Positions 1 through 7,567 of a DNA stretch of 21,672 nt are shown here, piece after piece (position 1 is the stretch's first letter; each line of letters opens with the position of its first letter). The DNA comes from Candidatus Cloacimonadota bacterium (GTDB lineage: Bacteria > Cloacimonadota > Cloacimonadia > Cloacimonadales > TCS61): assembly GCA_027858325.1 (NCBI GenBank), contig JAQICU010000039.1, positions 1 through 21,672 of the forward strand, given 5' to 3'. The notes beneath the pieces were generated by a model. The model did not search any database, was not told the DNA's origin, and saw only the letters and a program-made list of their open reading frames with translations. The translations under genes were made by a program, and so were the position numbers.

Positions 1-120
1 AATGTAACGATTTCAGCAGAGCTTATCACACCGATCGCAATGGAGAAAGGTCTTCGTTATGCGATCCGTGAAGGTGGAAGAACTATAGGTGCTGGCGTTG
101 TTAGCGAAGTTAGCGAGTAA
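1..120 (+). CDS. tuf: Elongation factor Tu, C-terminal fragment (5' end outside window)
   Basis: Frame 1 is open from the first base to TAA at 118-120 and gives 39 residues. They contain ELITPIAMEKGLR, AIREGGRT and GAGVV, the final strands of EF-Tu domain 3. EF-Tu is the GTPase that carries aminoacyl-tRNA to the ribosomal A site; its G domain lies upstream and cannot be seen here. tuf directly ahead of rpsJ is the classic str/S10 junction, and the gap to rpsJ is only 14 bases, so the two are almost certainly co-transcribed. Confidence 0.96.
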   Translation, partial: NVTISAELITPIAMEKGLRYAIREGGRTIGAGVVSEVSE

Positions 121-134
121 TCTCGGAGGTAATA

Positions 135-455
135 GTGGGAAAAACAAATAACGAGAATAAGATCAGAATAAGACTTAAAGCGTATGATTATCGCTTATTA
201 GATAAATCTGTAGCAGAGATCGTAAAAAATACAAAAAACACTGGCGCAAAAATCGTTGGTCCAATTCCTCTGCCTACAGAAAGATCTCTATATACAGTCT
301 TAAAATCTCCACACGTTAATAAAAAAGCACAAGAACAATTTGAAATGTTAGTACACAAACGATTGATCGATATAGTAAATCCTACACCGCAAACTACAGG
401 AGCATTAAAGAAATTAAATCTTCCTGCTGGTGTACATGTTGAGATCAGGACGTAA
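135..455 (+). CDS. rpsJ: 30S ribosomal protein S10 (uS10, NusE)
   Basis: This 106-residue protein has S10 hallmarks: IRIRLKAYDYRLLD near the N-terminus, KSPHVNKKAQEQFE in the middle, and a C-terminal LPAGVHVEIRT. S10 sits in the head of the small subunit and, as NusE, also acts in the transcription antitermination complex with NusB. The start is GTG at 135, preceded by GGAGG at 125-129 with a 5-base spacer. The N-terminus (MGKTNNENK) is a few residues longer than usual. It is the first gene of the S10 cluster, 14 bases after tuf. Confidence 0.97.
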   Translation: MGKTNNENKIRIRLKAYDYRLLDKSVAEIVKNTKNTGAKIVGPIPLPTERSLYTVLKSPHVNKKAQEQFEMLVHKRLIDIVNPTPQTTGALKKLNLPAGVHVEIRT

Positions 456-466
456 AGGAGTTTGAG

Positions 467-1090
467 ATGATAGGATTAATTGGAAAAAAAATCGGGATGA
501 CCCAAGTTTTTGACGAAACAGGGAATGTAATTCCTGTAACCGTTATTAAGGCTGGACCATGTCGTGTTATTCATCGTAAAAACAAAGATAAGCATGGATA
601 TGATTCAGTGCAGTTGGGATTTGAAGAAGTAGATGAGAAGAAAATCAGCAAACCGATGTTGGGGCACTTTAAGAAATATAACAGTCCTCCTTACAAGTAT
701 CTCAAAGAATTTCGTCTTAAACTGTATAAAGATATTAATGAAGGTGAAGTTTTTGACGTAAGTATGTTTAAAGAGCATGAACTACTAAAAGTTACAGGAA
801 CTTCAAAAGGTAAAGGATTTCAAGGTGTTATGAAGCGTCATAACTTCCACGGATTTAAAGCAACACATGGTGTTCATGAATCTTATAGAGGACCAGGTTC
901 AATAGGACAATGCGCAACTCCAGCAAGAGTATTCAAAGGGAAAAAACTTCCCGGGCATCAGGGCGTAGATAAAGTCTCAGTTCTTAACTTAAAAGTTGTT
1001 AAGGTTGATGTTGAGCGAAATCTGGTTATGGTTAAGGGTGCTGTTCCCGGACATAGAAATTCAATTGTCCGTCTTAGAAAAGAACTGTGA
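467..1090 (+). CDS. rplC: 50S ribosomal protein L3 (uL3)
   Basis: This 207-residue protein begins MIGLIGKKIGMTQVF and carries the family signature GTSKGKGFQGVMKRHNF. L3 is an early assembly protein of the large subunit, and a long loop reaches the peptidyl-transferase centre. That loop reads GSIGQCATPARVFKG followed by KKLPGHQG; the PARVFKG wording resembles the Bacteroidetes-type loop more than the proteobacterial one (recalled, not aligned). ATG at 467 follows AAGGAG. The stop is TGA at 1088-1090, so TGA is a real stop in this organism. Confidence 0.97.
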   Translation: MIGLIGKKIGMTQVFDETGNVIPVTVIKAGPCRVIHRKNKDKHGYDSVQLGFEEVDEKKISKPMLGHFKKYNSPPYKYLKEFRLKLYKDINEGEVFDVSMFKEHELLKVTGTSKGKGFQGVMKRHNFHGFKATHGVHESYRGPGSIGQCATPARVFKGKKLPGHQGVDKVSVLNLKVVKVDVERNLVMVKGAVPGHRNSIVRLRKEL

Positions 1091-1103
1091 TTGGGAGAAA
1101 TAA

Positions 1104-1739
1104 ATGTTAAAGATAAATAAATATTCAATGAAAGGTGAAGAGATAGGAACAAAGACACTTCCTAAATCCCTTTTTGCCGTAGAATCAAAAAATCCCAAAG
1201 CTTTAATTTATGAAGTTATTAAGACTTATCTAGGTAATCAAAGAAAGGGAAATTCTTCTACACAAACTCGTGCTGATGCACATGGTAGTGGAAAAAAATT
1301 ATTTAAACAAAAAGGTACAGGTAATGCAAGACCTGGTAACTTGAGAACTCCACTTCGTGTTGGTGGTGGTGTTGCTTTTGGTCCTAAACCTAAAGACTGG
1401 TATAAAAAAATTCCAAAGAAAAAGAAAAAACTAGCATTAAAACTTGCACTTACAGAAAGAGCTAATGAAAAACAGATCATATTAATTGATTCACTTGTTT
1501 TCAACAAACCGAACACAAAAGCTGCTAAAGAATTACTCGCTAAGATAGCTCCGGAAAGAAGCAGAAAACTTATTCTTATTGATGGAAGTGATCTGAATAT
1601 CATAAGATCTTTTTCTAATATTCCTTATGTTACTTTGGATAGAGCTGATTGTGTGTATCCATATGAAGTACTTCACTGCAACTGTCTTATTCTTACCGAA
1701 GCTGCATTGAATAAAATGAAGGAGGTATTTGCAAAATGA
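1104..1739 (+). CDS. rplD: 50S ribosomal protein L4 (uL4)
   Basis: This 211-residue protein has the extended L4 loop rich in Gly and basic residues (TRADAHGSGKKLFKQKGTG, ARPG, GGGVAFGPKP), which lines the peptide exit tunnel. A C-terminal globular part follows. In E. coli L4 also represses the S10 operon through the mRNA leader; that leader would lie upstream of this window, so nothing can be said about it here. ATG at 1104 follows GGGAG. The stop overlaps the start of rplW by 4 bases (ATGA), indicating translational coupling. Confidence 0.96.
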   Translation: MLKINKYSMKGEEIGTKTLPKSLFAVESKNPKALIYEVIKTYLGNQRKGNSSTQTRADAHGSGKKLFKQKGTGNARPGNLRTPLRVGGGVAFGPKPKDWYKKIPKKKKKLALKLALTERANEKQIILIDSLVFNKPNTKAAKELLAKIAPERSRKLILIDGSDLNIIRSFSNIPYVTLDRADCVYPYEVLHCNCLILTEAALNKMKEVFAK

Positions 1740-2023
1740 AACAGGCAAGAGAAATAGTTATTGCCCCAATGATAACTGAAAAAACTTCTTCAGTTCAAAA
1801 TGCTACAAACAGTTATACATTTAAGGTAAGTGTTAATGCAAATAAGATTGAGATCGCTAAAGCAATTGAAAACATTTTCAATGTGGGCGTGATCAGAGTA
1901 AATACAATCTGTCAACACGGTAAAGTTAAACGAATGGGAAGATATACTGGAAAACGTGCTGACTGGAAAAAAGCTATAGTCAAACTTAAAGAAGGTGATT
2001 CAATTGCTGAGTTTGAGGCTTAG
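1736..2023 (+). CDS. rplW: 50S ribosomal protein L23 (uL23)
   Basis: This 95-residue protein begins with the typical IAPMITEKT strand and contains VNANKIEIAKAIENIF, the helix typical of L23. L23 lies at the exit of the peptide tunnel, where trigger factor and SRP dock. The ATG overlaps the last codon and stop of rplD. A strong AAGGAGG lies inside rplD about ten bases upstream. Length is normal for the bacterial family. Confidence 0.96.
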   Translation: MKQAREIVIAPMITEKTSSVQNATNSYTFKVSVNANKIEIAKAIENIFNVGVIRVNTICQHGKVKRMGRYTGKRADWKKAIVKLKEGDSIAEFEA

Positions 2024-2034
2024 GGAGATTTAGA

Positions 2035-2865
2035 ATGGGAATTAAAAAATATAGACCAATTACTCCGACGATGAGATTCAAAACCGGTTTTACTTTCGAA
2101 GAGATCACAAAAATAAAACCGGAAAAATCTCTGACAAGACCTCTTCCACAAAAAGCTGGAAGAAATCATCATGGTCGAATTACCTGCCGGCATCGTGGTG
2201 GTGGTCATAAAAAACATTATAGAATCATTGATTTCAAAAGAAACAAATATGAATTTCCTGCAAAAGTTGCAGCTATTGAATATGATCCTAATAGAAGCGC
2301 CAGAATCGCTTTACTTTTTTACGTTGATGGAGAGAAAAGATACATTCTTGCTCCATTAGGTATCGGAGTAGGAGATCAAATAATTTCAGGATCTAAAGCT
2401 CCGATCAAAGTTGGAAATGCTTTACCGCTTGATAGAATTCCACTTGGAACAATTATTCATAATGTTGAGTTCAAACAGGGTAAAGGTGGTCAAATTGCTC
2501 GAAGCGCAGGATCATATGCACAAGTAGTAGCTAAAGAAGGTGGATATGTTCACGTGAAAATGCCATCAAATGATATTCATCAAATTAGACGAGAATGCTA
2601 CGCTACTATTGGACAGGTTGGAAACACAGAACATGATTCAATTGCTATAGGTAAAGCTGGACGTAATCGCTGGAAAGGTATTCGCCCAACTGTTCGTGGT
2701 GTTGCCATGAATCCAGTTGATCACCCAATGGGTGGTGGTGAAGCGAAAACATCTGGTGGCGGACATCCTGTATCACCATGGGGTGTATTGGCCAAAGGTG
2801 GTCATACTCGCAAGAAACGTAAGTACTCTGATAAGTATATTATTAAATCTAAAAAGAAACGATAG
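2035..2865 (+). CDS. rplB: 50S ribosomal protein L2 (uL2)
   Basis: At 276 residues this is a full-length L2. It shows HHGRITCRHRGGGHKKHYR in the N-terminal part and the C-terminal signature VAMNPVDHPMGGGEAK. L2 is needed for subunit association and supports peptidyl transfer. The Asp-His of VDHP, matching the E. coli His229 region, is kept. The second His of the common DHPHGGGE wording is Met here, a variant I associate with Bacteroidetes-like L2. ATG at 2035 follows GGGAG in the short gap after rplW. Confidence 0.97.
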   Translation: MGIKKYRPITPTMRFKTGFTFEEITKIKPEKSLTRPLPQKAGRNHHGRITCRHRGGGHKKHYRIIDFKRNKYEFPAKVAAIEYDPNRSARIALLFYVDGEKRYILAPLGIGVGDQIISGSKAPIKVGNALPLDRIPLGTIIHNVEFKQGKGGQIARSAGSYAQVVAKEGGYVHVKMPSNDIHQIRRECYATIGQVGNTEHDSIAIGKAGRNRWKGIRPTVRGVAMNPVDHPMGGGEAKTSGGGHPVSPWGVLAKGGHTRKKRKYSDKYIIKSKKKR

Positions 2866-2876
2866 AAGGAAGAATT

Positions 2877-3146
2877 ATGTCTCGATCGATTAAGAAAGGA
2901 GCCTTTGTAGATAAACATCTCGAGAAGAAAGTAGATGTATTAAATGAATCAGGTAAAAAGGAAGTTATTAAAACCTGGTCAAGAAGATCAACCGTTTTAC
3001 CAAAATTTATAGAGCACACATTTGCAGTTCATAATGGTCGTAAATTTATACCTGTGTATATAACAGAAAATATGGTTGGACACAAATTAGGGGAATTTGC
3101 TCCCACCCGTATATACCGTGGTCATAAAACGAAAAGTCAAGATTAA
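2877..3146 (+). CDS. rpsS: 30S ribosomal protein S19 (uS19)
   Basis: This 89-residue protein begins MSRSIKKGAFVDKHL and holds the family signature running from VHNGRKFIPVYITENMVGHK to GEFAPTR. S19 forms a head complex with S13 and contacts the A-site tRNA region. Length and sequence are ordinary. ATG at 2877 is preceded by GAAGGAAGA, with an 11-base gap after rplB. Confidence 0.97.
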   Translation: MSRSIKKGAFVDKHLEKKVDVLNESGKKEVIKTWSRRSTVLPKFIEHTFAVHNGRKFIPVYITENMVGHKLGEFAPTRIYRGHKTKSQD

Positions 3147-3167
3147 AGAAAAAGGGAGATGATAGTA

Positions 3168-3533
3168 ATGGAAGCAACAGCCAGAGTTAGGAACTTAAGA
3201 GGTTCGGCCAGAAAGGCGAGATTGATTCTTGATCTCATCCGCGGCAAAACTGTACCCGAAGCTCAAAAAATACTGCTATTCTCGAAGAAAAGCGTGGCGG
3301 CTGATGTTGGCAAACTTCTTAGTTCTGCAATTGCAAATGCAACAATGAAAGAAGGAAAGATTGAAATTGATAACATGTTAGTCAGCAAAGTTTTTGCCGA
3401 TGATGGTCCTATTATGAAAAGAATGAGACCTCGTGCTCAAGGAAGAGCAACTGTTATTAGAAGAAGAACTTGCCACATCACATTGCAAATTTTGGATAAA
3501 GAAGAGGAGGCTACCCTTGGGACAAAAAGTTAA
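3168..3533 (+). CDS. rplV: 50S ribosomal protein L22 (uL22)
   Basis: From ATG 3168 the protein is 121 residues: MEATARVRNLRGSARKARLI, then RPRAQGRATVIRRRTCHITL near the end, both typical of L22. L22 contributes a beta-hairpin to the exit tunnel. An in-frame ATG at 3159 touches the Shine-Dalgarno GGGAG (3154-3158) with no spacer, whereas 3168 has a 9-base spacer, so 3168 is preferred. The C-terminal tail (EEEATLGTKS) is encoded in bases that overlap the start of rpsC. Confidence 0.95.
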   Translation: MEATARVRNLRGSARKARLILDLIRGKTVPEAQKILLFSKKSVAADVGKLLSSAIANATMKEGKIEIDNMLVSKVFADDGPIMKRMRPRAQGRATVIRRRTCHITLQILDKEEEATLGTKS

Positions 3534-4164
3534 TCCAGTTAGTTACCGAATTGGCGTAAACAAAGACTTTGATTCAATATGGTTTGCATCAGGTGAGGAT
3601 TATATTAATAAATTTCATGAAGATCTTAAGATCAAGAGATACATTAATAATCGACTTAAGGATGCAATGATCTCTAAGATCATTATCCAGAGAAAAACAA
3701 AATCAGTTACAATTGATATCCATACTGCAAGACCCGGACAAGTTATTGGTCGTAAGGGTTCAGAAATCGAGAAATTACGTAATGAATTAACAGTTCTTGT
3801 AAATAAAAACAAAAAGAATGAATTAAACGTGTTTGTGAATGTTCAGGAGATCAAAGATCTATGGTCAGATGCAAAACTTGTAGGAAAAGAAATTGGATCT
3901 CAGCTTCAAAGAAGGATCTCATTCCGAAGAGCCATGAAATTTGCGATCCGAAATGCAATGAGAAGTGGCGTTGAAGGAATTAAGGTTCAATGTGCAGGTC
4001 GTTTAGGCGGAGCTGAAATGGCACGTACCGAAAGATATCATGAAGGTAGAACACCTCTTCATACTTTAAGAGCCGATATTGATTATGCTCTTACCGAAGT
4101 TAACACAACATACGGGATTATCGGTATAAAGATTTGGATCTACAAAGGTGATATTCTTAATTAA
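3517..4164 (+). CDS. rpsC: 30S ribosomal protein S3 (uS3)
   Basis: The frame is open from an ATG at 3433, but S3 homology begins at GQKVNPVSYRIG. The true start is therefore TTG at 3517, with GAGGAGG at 3504-3510 six bases upstream, giving 215 residues. The KH domain shows GRKG at residues 78-81. The C-terminal domain has GRLGGAEMARTE and EGRTPLHTLRADIDYA. S3 lines the mRNA entry channel and contributes to mRNA unwinding. The gene overlaps rplV by 17 bases in another frame, so translation of the two is probably coupled. Confidence 0.96.
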   Translation: MGQKVNPVSYRIGVNKDFDSIWFASGEDYINKFHEDLKIKRYINNRLKDAMISKIIIQRKTKSVTIDIHTARPGQVIGRKGSEIEKLRNELTVLVNKNKKNELNVFVNVQEIKDLWSDAKLVGKEIGSQLQRRISFRRAMKFAIRNAMRSGVEGIKVQCAGRLGGAEMARTERYHEGRTPLHTLRADIDYALTEVNTTYGIIGIKIWIYKGDILN

Positions 4165-4180
4165 TTCAGGAGATTGATAA

Positions 4181-4597
4181 ATGTTAGCACCAAAAAAAGT
4201 TAAATATAGAAAAATGCAGAAAGGACGAACCAGAGGGTTAGCTCATCGCGGCAGTACACTTAATTTTGGAGACTTCGGATTATACACTATTGCACCAGGC
4301 TGGATCTCAAGTCGTCAAATTGAGGCTGCACGTATTACGATCACACGTAAAATGAAAAGAACCGGAAAATTGTGGATCAGAATATTCCCGGATAAACCAA
4401 TTACTGCAAAACCTGCTGAAACTCGTATGGGTAAAGGTAAAGGAGCTCCGGAATATTGGGTAGCGGTTGTTAAACCCGGTAGAATATTATTTGAATTTGA
4501 GGGTGTTGATCTGGAAACCGCAAAAGAGATCAACCGTCTCGTAGGATACAAACTTCCTGTGAAAATCAAATTAGAGACTAGAGAGGGAATTGAATAA
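4181..4597 (+). CDS. rplP: 50S ribosomal protein L16 (uL16)
   Basis: This 138-residue protein begins MLAPKKVKYRKMQKGRTRG and contains the signature MGKGKGAPEYWVAVVKPGR. L16 is a late-assembling protein near the A site and helps position the tRNA acceptor arm. ATG at 4181 follows AGGAG with a suitable gap. The stop shares one base with the ATG of rpmC (TAATG). Confidence 0.97.
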   Translation: MLAPKKVKYRKMQKGRTRGLAHRGSTLNFGDFGLYTIAPGWISSRQIEAARITITRKMKRTGKLWIRIFPDKPITAKPAETRMGKGKGAPEYWVAVVKPGRILFEFEGVDLETAKEINRLVGYKLPVKIKLETREGIE

Positions 4598-4791
4598 TGA
4601 AAATTACAGAATTGCGTGAATTGACTAATGATGAAATAGCACAAAAACTTCATGATAGCCAGGAAGAGTTGTTTAATTTAAGATTTCAAAAATCAATGAA
4701 CCGCCTGGAGAACGCAAACAAGATAAAAGATATTAAAAAAGACGTTGCTCGCATGAAAACTCTTTTAAAAGAAAAGGAATTAAGAGGTTAA
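4597..4791 (+). CDS. rpmC: 50S ribosomal protein L29 (uL29)
   Basis: This 64-residue helical protein begins MKITELRELTNDEIAQKL, with ELFNLRFQKSMNRLENANKI in the middle, the usual L29 long-hairpin pattern. L29 binds beside L23 at the tunnel exit. Its ATG shares a base with the rplP stop. The possible Shine-Dalgarno (GAGAGGGAATTGA region) lies inside rplP, so translation is probably coupled. Confidence 0.95.
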   Translation: MKITELRELTNDEIAQKLHDSQEELFNLRFQKSMNRLENANKIKDIKKDVARMKTLLKEKELRG

Positions 4792-4792
4792 A

Positions 4793-5041
4793 ATGGCTAG
4801 AAAATTAACCAAAACAGGCACTGTAATTAGTGACAAAATGGATAAAACAATAGTAGTGAAAGTTGAGCGTCAGTTCAAGCATCCACTATATAAGAAAATT
4901 GTTAGAAGACATAATAAATTTAAAGCTCATGACGAAAAGAATGAATGTGGTATCGGAGATGTTATTCTTATTGAAGAAAGCAACCCGATAAGTCGTCACA
5001 AAAGATGGTCATTGAGCAAAATAATTACGAAAAGTAAATAA
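4793..5041 (+). CDS. rpsQ: 30S ribosomal protein S17 (uS17)
   Basis: This 82-residue OB-fold protein contains GTVISDKMDKTIVVKVER, HPLYKKIVRRHNKFKAHDE and SRHKRWSLSKII, the standard S17 layout. S17 is a primary binder of 16S rRNA in the body of the small subunit. ATG at 4793 is one base after the rpmC stop. The nearby AAGAGG at 4782-4787 can serve as ribosome binding site. Confidence 0.97.
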   Translation: MARKLTKTGTVISDKMDKTIVVKVERQFKHPLYKKIVRRHNKFKAHDEKNECGIGDVILIEESNPISRHKRWSLSKIITKSK

Positions 5042-5051
5042 GGAGTCTGAA

Positions 5052-5420
5052 ATGATTCAAGCTCAGACAAGATTAATTATAGCGGATAATTCCGGGGCAA
5101 AAAAAGCTGAATGCATCAAAGTTCTTGGTGGATCAAAAAGAAGATATGCCAGTCTTGGAGATGTAATTATTGTTGCAATTAAATCAGCAACTCCAAGTGG
5201 CAAGATCAGAAAAGGTGCAGTAGAAAAAGCGGTGATCGTGCGAACTCACAAAGAAGTTAGCAGACCTGATGGAACATATATTCGTTTCCAGGATAATGCA
5301 GCTGTTATCATTGATGAGAAATTAGAGCCGGTTGCAACTCGTATCTTTGGACCTGTAGCACGTGAATTGAGAGAGCATGGATTTATGAAAATCATCTCTC
5401 TGGCACCGGAAGTTCTTTAG
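5052..5420 (+). CDS. rplN: 50S ribosomal protein L14 (uL14)
   Basis: This 122-residue protein, exactly the usual length, begins MIQAQTRLIIADNSGAKK and ends FMKIISLAPEVL. L14 lies at the subunit interface, forms intersubunit bridges and is the docking site of the silencing factor RsfS. ATG at 5052 has AAGGAG at the end of rpsQ (5040-5045). Nothing is unusual in it. Confidence 0.98.
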   Translation: MIQAQTRLIIADNSGAKKAECIKVLGGSKRRYASLGDVIIVAIKSATPSGKIRKGAVEKAVIVRTHKEVSRPDGTYIRFQDNAAVIIDEKLEPVATRIFGPVARELREHGFMKIISLAPEVL

Positions 5421-5428
5421 AGGTAATT

Positions 5429-5773
5429 ATGTTTAAAAATAATAGTAAAAAGCAAAGTACAAAGAAAATGAGAATCAAAAAAGGTGATAATGTTGTAGTT
5501 ATTGCTGGGAAATACAGAGGGGTTAAAGGTAGAGTTCTTAAAGCAATACCAAAAGAAAACAGGGTAATTGTTGAAAAAGTGAATTTTATTAAAAAACACA
5601 TCCGGCCTAATCAACAGAACCAACAAGGCGGGATCGTAGAAATGGAAGCTCCGATTCATATTTCAAATGTGAAATTATACAACGACAAGATCAATGATGT
5701 AACTCGTGCAGTATTTAAAAAGCATGGAGACTCCAGAACTCGTGTTTGTAAAAAAACCGGTGATGAGGTCTAA
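5429..5773 (+). CDS. rplX: 50S ribosomal protein L24 (uL24)
   Basis: This 114-residue protein has a KOW motif (KKGDNVVVIAGKYRGVKGRV) that in most homologues begins at or near the N-terminus. Here it follows a 13-residue basic extension, MFKNNSKKQSTKK. An in-frame ATG at 5468 would remove the extension. However, GAGG at 5420-5423, just before ATG 5429, supports the longer form. L24 is one of the two assembly initiators of the large subunit. Confidence 0.95.
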   Translation: MFKNNSKKQSTKKMRIKKGDNVVVIAGKYRGVKGRVLKAIPKENRVIVEKVNFIKKHIRPNQQNQQGGIVEMEAPIHISNVKLYNDKINDVTRAVFKKHGDSRTRVCKKTGDEV

Positions 5774-5784
5774 GGGAGATGGGG

Positions 5785-6327
5785 ATGAATAGATTACAAG
5801 AAAAATACAATAAAGAAGTAGTTCCTTCTCTAATGAAACATTTTGGATTTGGGAATGTGCATTGTGTTCCAAGACTGGAGAAAGTATCTGTTAATATTGG
5901 AGTTGGTGAAGCTACGGAAAATAAAGCGTTATTAGATAATGCTGTAAAAGAACTCACGGTTATTACAGGTAGGAAACCGATTATTACAAAGGCAAAAAAA
6001 TCTATCTCTAATTTTAAATTAAGAGAAGGAATGCCAATCGGATGTAAAGTAACTCTTCGTGGTGAGGTCATGTATGAATTTATTGATAGACTTATCTCGA
6101 TAGTTATTCCAAGAGTTAGGGACTTTAGGGGCACATCAACAAAATCTTTTGATGGACGCGGCAACTTTTCTTTAGGAGTTAAAGAACAAACCGTTTTTCC
6201 TGAAATTGAATTTGATAAGATTGATGCCGTTAGAGGTTTAGATATAACAATAGTAACTACCGCCGATAATGATGAAGAAGGAAGAGAACTTCTTCGTTTC
6301 CTTGGCATGCCGTTCAAGAAAAATTAG
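5785..6327 (+). CDS. rplE: 50S ribosomal protein L5 (uL5)
   Basis: From ATG 5785 the protein is 180 residues: MNRLQEKYNKEVVPSLM, then VSVNIGVGEA and RDFRGTSTKSFDGRGNFSLG. L5 binds 5S rRNA and helps form the central protuberance. An in-frame ATG at 5779 is directly next to the Shine-Dalgarno AAGGGAG (5772-5778) with no spacer. ATG 5785 has a 6-base spacer and matches the usual MNRL start, so it is chosen. Confidence 0.96.
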   Translation: MNRLQEKYNKEVVPSLMKHFGFGNVHCVPRLEKVSVNIGVGEATENKALLDNAVKELTVITGRKPIITKAKKSISNFKLREGMPIGCKVTLRGEVMYEFIDRLISIVIPRVRDFRGTSTKSFDGRGNFSLGVKEQTVFPEIEFDKIDAVRGLDITIVTTADNDEEGRELLRFLGMPFKKN

Positions 6328-6339
6328 GAAGAGGTAATT

Positions 6340-6525
6340 TTGGCTAAGAAATCATGGGTCGTAAAACAGAAAAGAACTCCAAAGTATTCAGTAAGGAAAT
6401 ATTCTCGTTGTAAAATATGCGGTCGTTCCAGAGCCTTCATGAGAGATTTTGGAGTATGCCGTCTTTGCTTTAGGAAATTGGCTTCTGAAGGTCAAATACC
6501 TGGAGTTAAAAAAGCTAGTTGGTAA
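6340..6525 (+). CDS. rpsN: 30S ribosomal protein S14, zinc-binding type (uS14)
   Basis: This 61-residue protein is the short, zinc-binding S14. Cysteines at 24, 27, 40 and 43 (CKIC and CRLC) form the zinc ribbon, followed by FRKLASEGQIPGVKKASW. S14 sits in the head of the small subunit. The start is TTG at 6340, with GGAAGAGG just upstream; no ATG is available near the correct N-terminus. No zinc-free paralogue is visible in this window. Confidence 0.96.
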   Translation: MAKKSWVVKQKRTPKYSVRKYSRCKICGRSRAFMRDFGVCRLCFRKLASEGQIPGVKKASW

Positions 6526-6553
6526 TAAAATATTAAGGGATTAAGGAGAAAAA

Positions 6554-6967
6554 ATGAGTTGTACAGATCCGATCGCTGATGCTATTACTATGATAAGGAA
6601 CGCATATCGGGCGGACCATAAAACGGTTATCGTTAATTATAGTAATGTAAATGAAGCTCTTGTAAAAATTCTCTCTAATGAGAATTATGTTAATAGTTAT
6701 GAACTTCTCGAAAGAGAACCAGAAAAGAAAATTTATAGAAAGAAGATCTTTATTAACCTTCGTTATACAAACCAGGGCGAAGCTGTTTTGAAGGGTATCA
6801 TGAGAATTAGTAAACCAGGTCTTAGGGTTTATGTTAATTCTAAGAATATTCCTTCTGTTTATAATAACACAGGCTGTGCTATTATATCTACTAATAAAGG
6901 CGTAATTACAGATAGAGATGCTCGCGAGATGAAAGTCGGCGGTGAGTACATCTGTAAAGTATGGTAG
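6554..6967 (+). CDS. rpsH: 30S ribosomal protein S8 (uS8)
   Basis: This 137-residue protein begins MSCTDPIADAITMIRNA, as S8 usually does. The C-terminal signature is CAIISTNKGVITDREAR-like (it reads TDRDAREMKVGGEYICKVW). S8 is a central assembly protein of the 30S platform and, in E. coli, represses the spc operon. ATG at 6554 follows AAGGAG at 6543-6548. Length is slightly above the typical 130 or so. Confidence 0.97.
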   Translation: MSCTDPIADAITMIRNAYRADHKTVIVNYSNVNEALVKILSNENYVNSYELLEREPEKKIYRKKIFINLRYTNQGEAVLKGIMRISKPGLRVYVNSKNIPSVYNNTGCAIISTNKGVITDRDAREMKVGGEYICKVW

Positions 6968-6979
6968 AGGAGGGATATT

Positions 6980-7558
6980 ATGTCTAGAATTGGAAAAACT
7001 CCTGTACCGGTACCAGAAGGTATTAAGGTAGATATTAAGAATAATATTATTACTATTTCTTCTAAGAATGGTGAACTGAATTATAAATTTAATGATGGGA
7101 TTACAATCAAACAAGAAGAGAATGAATTAATTTTGGGCAGAAAAGATGATTCCAAATTACAGAAATCTTTTCATGGTCTCACAAGATCATTAGTTAATAA
7201 TATGATCATTGGTCTTTCAGAAGGTTATTCTAAAGAATTACAGATTATTGGAACCGGATATTCAGCAGAAGTATTAGGAACATGGCTGAAGCTCAGTGTT
7301 GGCTTTTCTCATGATATCTTTTTGCAGATTCCTGAGAACCTTAAAGTGGAAGCTGAATTAGTTCCAAGAAGAGAGCAAGGTGCTCTTGGAGTTCAAGCTA
7401 ATATCAAAGTTAGTGGAATCCATAAAGAAGATATAGGTAAATTTGCTGCAGAGGTTAGAAAATGTAGACCTCCATTGAACTATGCTACAGGTAAAGGTAT
7501 ACGTTATACAGGTGAATATGTGCGAATTAAACCTGGCAAAACTGCTGCAACAGTTTAG
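6980..7558 (+). CDS. rplF: 50S ribosomal protein L6 (uL6)
   Basis: This 192-residue protein starts MSRIGKTPVPVPEGIKV. It carries the C-terminal signature NYATGKGIRYTGEYVRIKPG, near the end of the second of the two L6 repeats. L6 lies near the sarcin-ricin loop and the factor-binding site. It is about a dozen residues longer than the common 177-180. ATG at 6980 is preceded by GAGGAGGGAT. The gap after rpsH is 12 bases. Confidence 0.96.
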   Translation: MSRIGKTPVPVPEGIKVDIKNNIITISSKNGELNYKFNDGITIKQEENELILGRKDDSKLQKSFHGLTRSLVNNMIIGLSEGYSKELQIIGTGYSAEVLGTWLKLSVGFSHDIFLQIPENLKVEAELVPRREQGALGVQANIKVSGIHKEDIGKFAAEVRKCRPPLNYATGKGIRYTGEYVRIKPGKTAATV

Positions 7559-7567
7559 GAGGTAAAC

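Noticed and set aside
3433..3516. Longer N-terminus for rpsC from ATG 3433, or a frameshift joining rplV and rpsC
   Set aside because: S3 homology starts exactly at TTG 3517 with GAGGAGG in place, and rplV ends normally, so an overlap explains the frames without a frameshift.
5715..6317. Open frame of 200 codons on the minus strand
   Set aside because: It lies opposite rplE and the end of rplX, which are unmistakable; no family motif or ribosome binding site supports it.
6533..7114. Open frame of 193 codons on the minus strand
   Set aside because: It is a shadow of rpsH and the start of rplF, with low-complexity Ile/Asn composition typical of AT-rich antisense frames.
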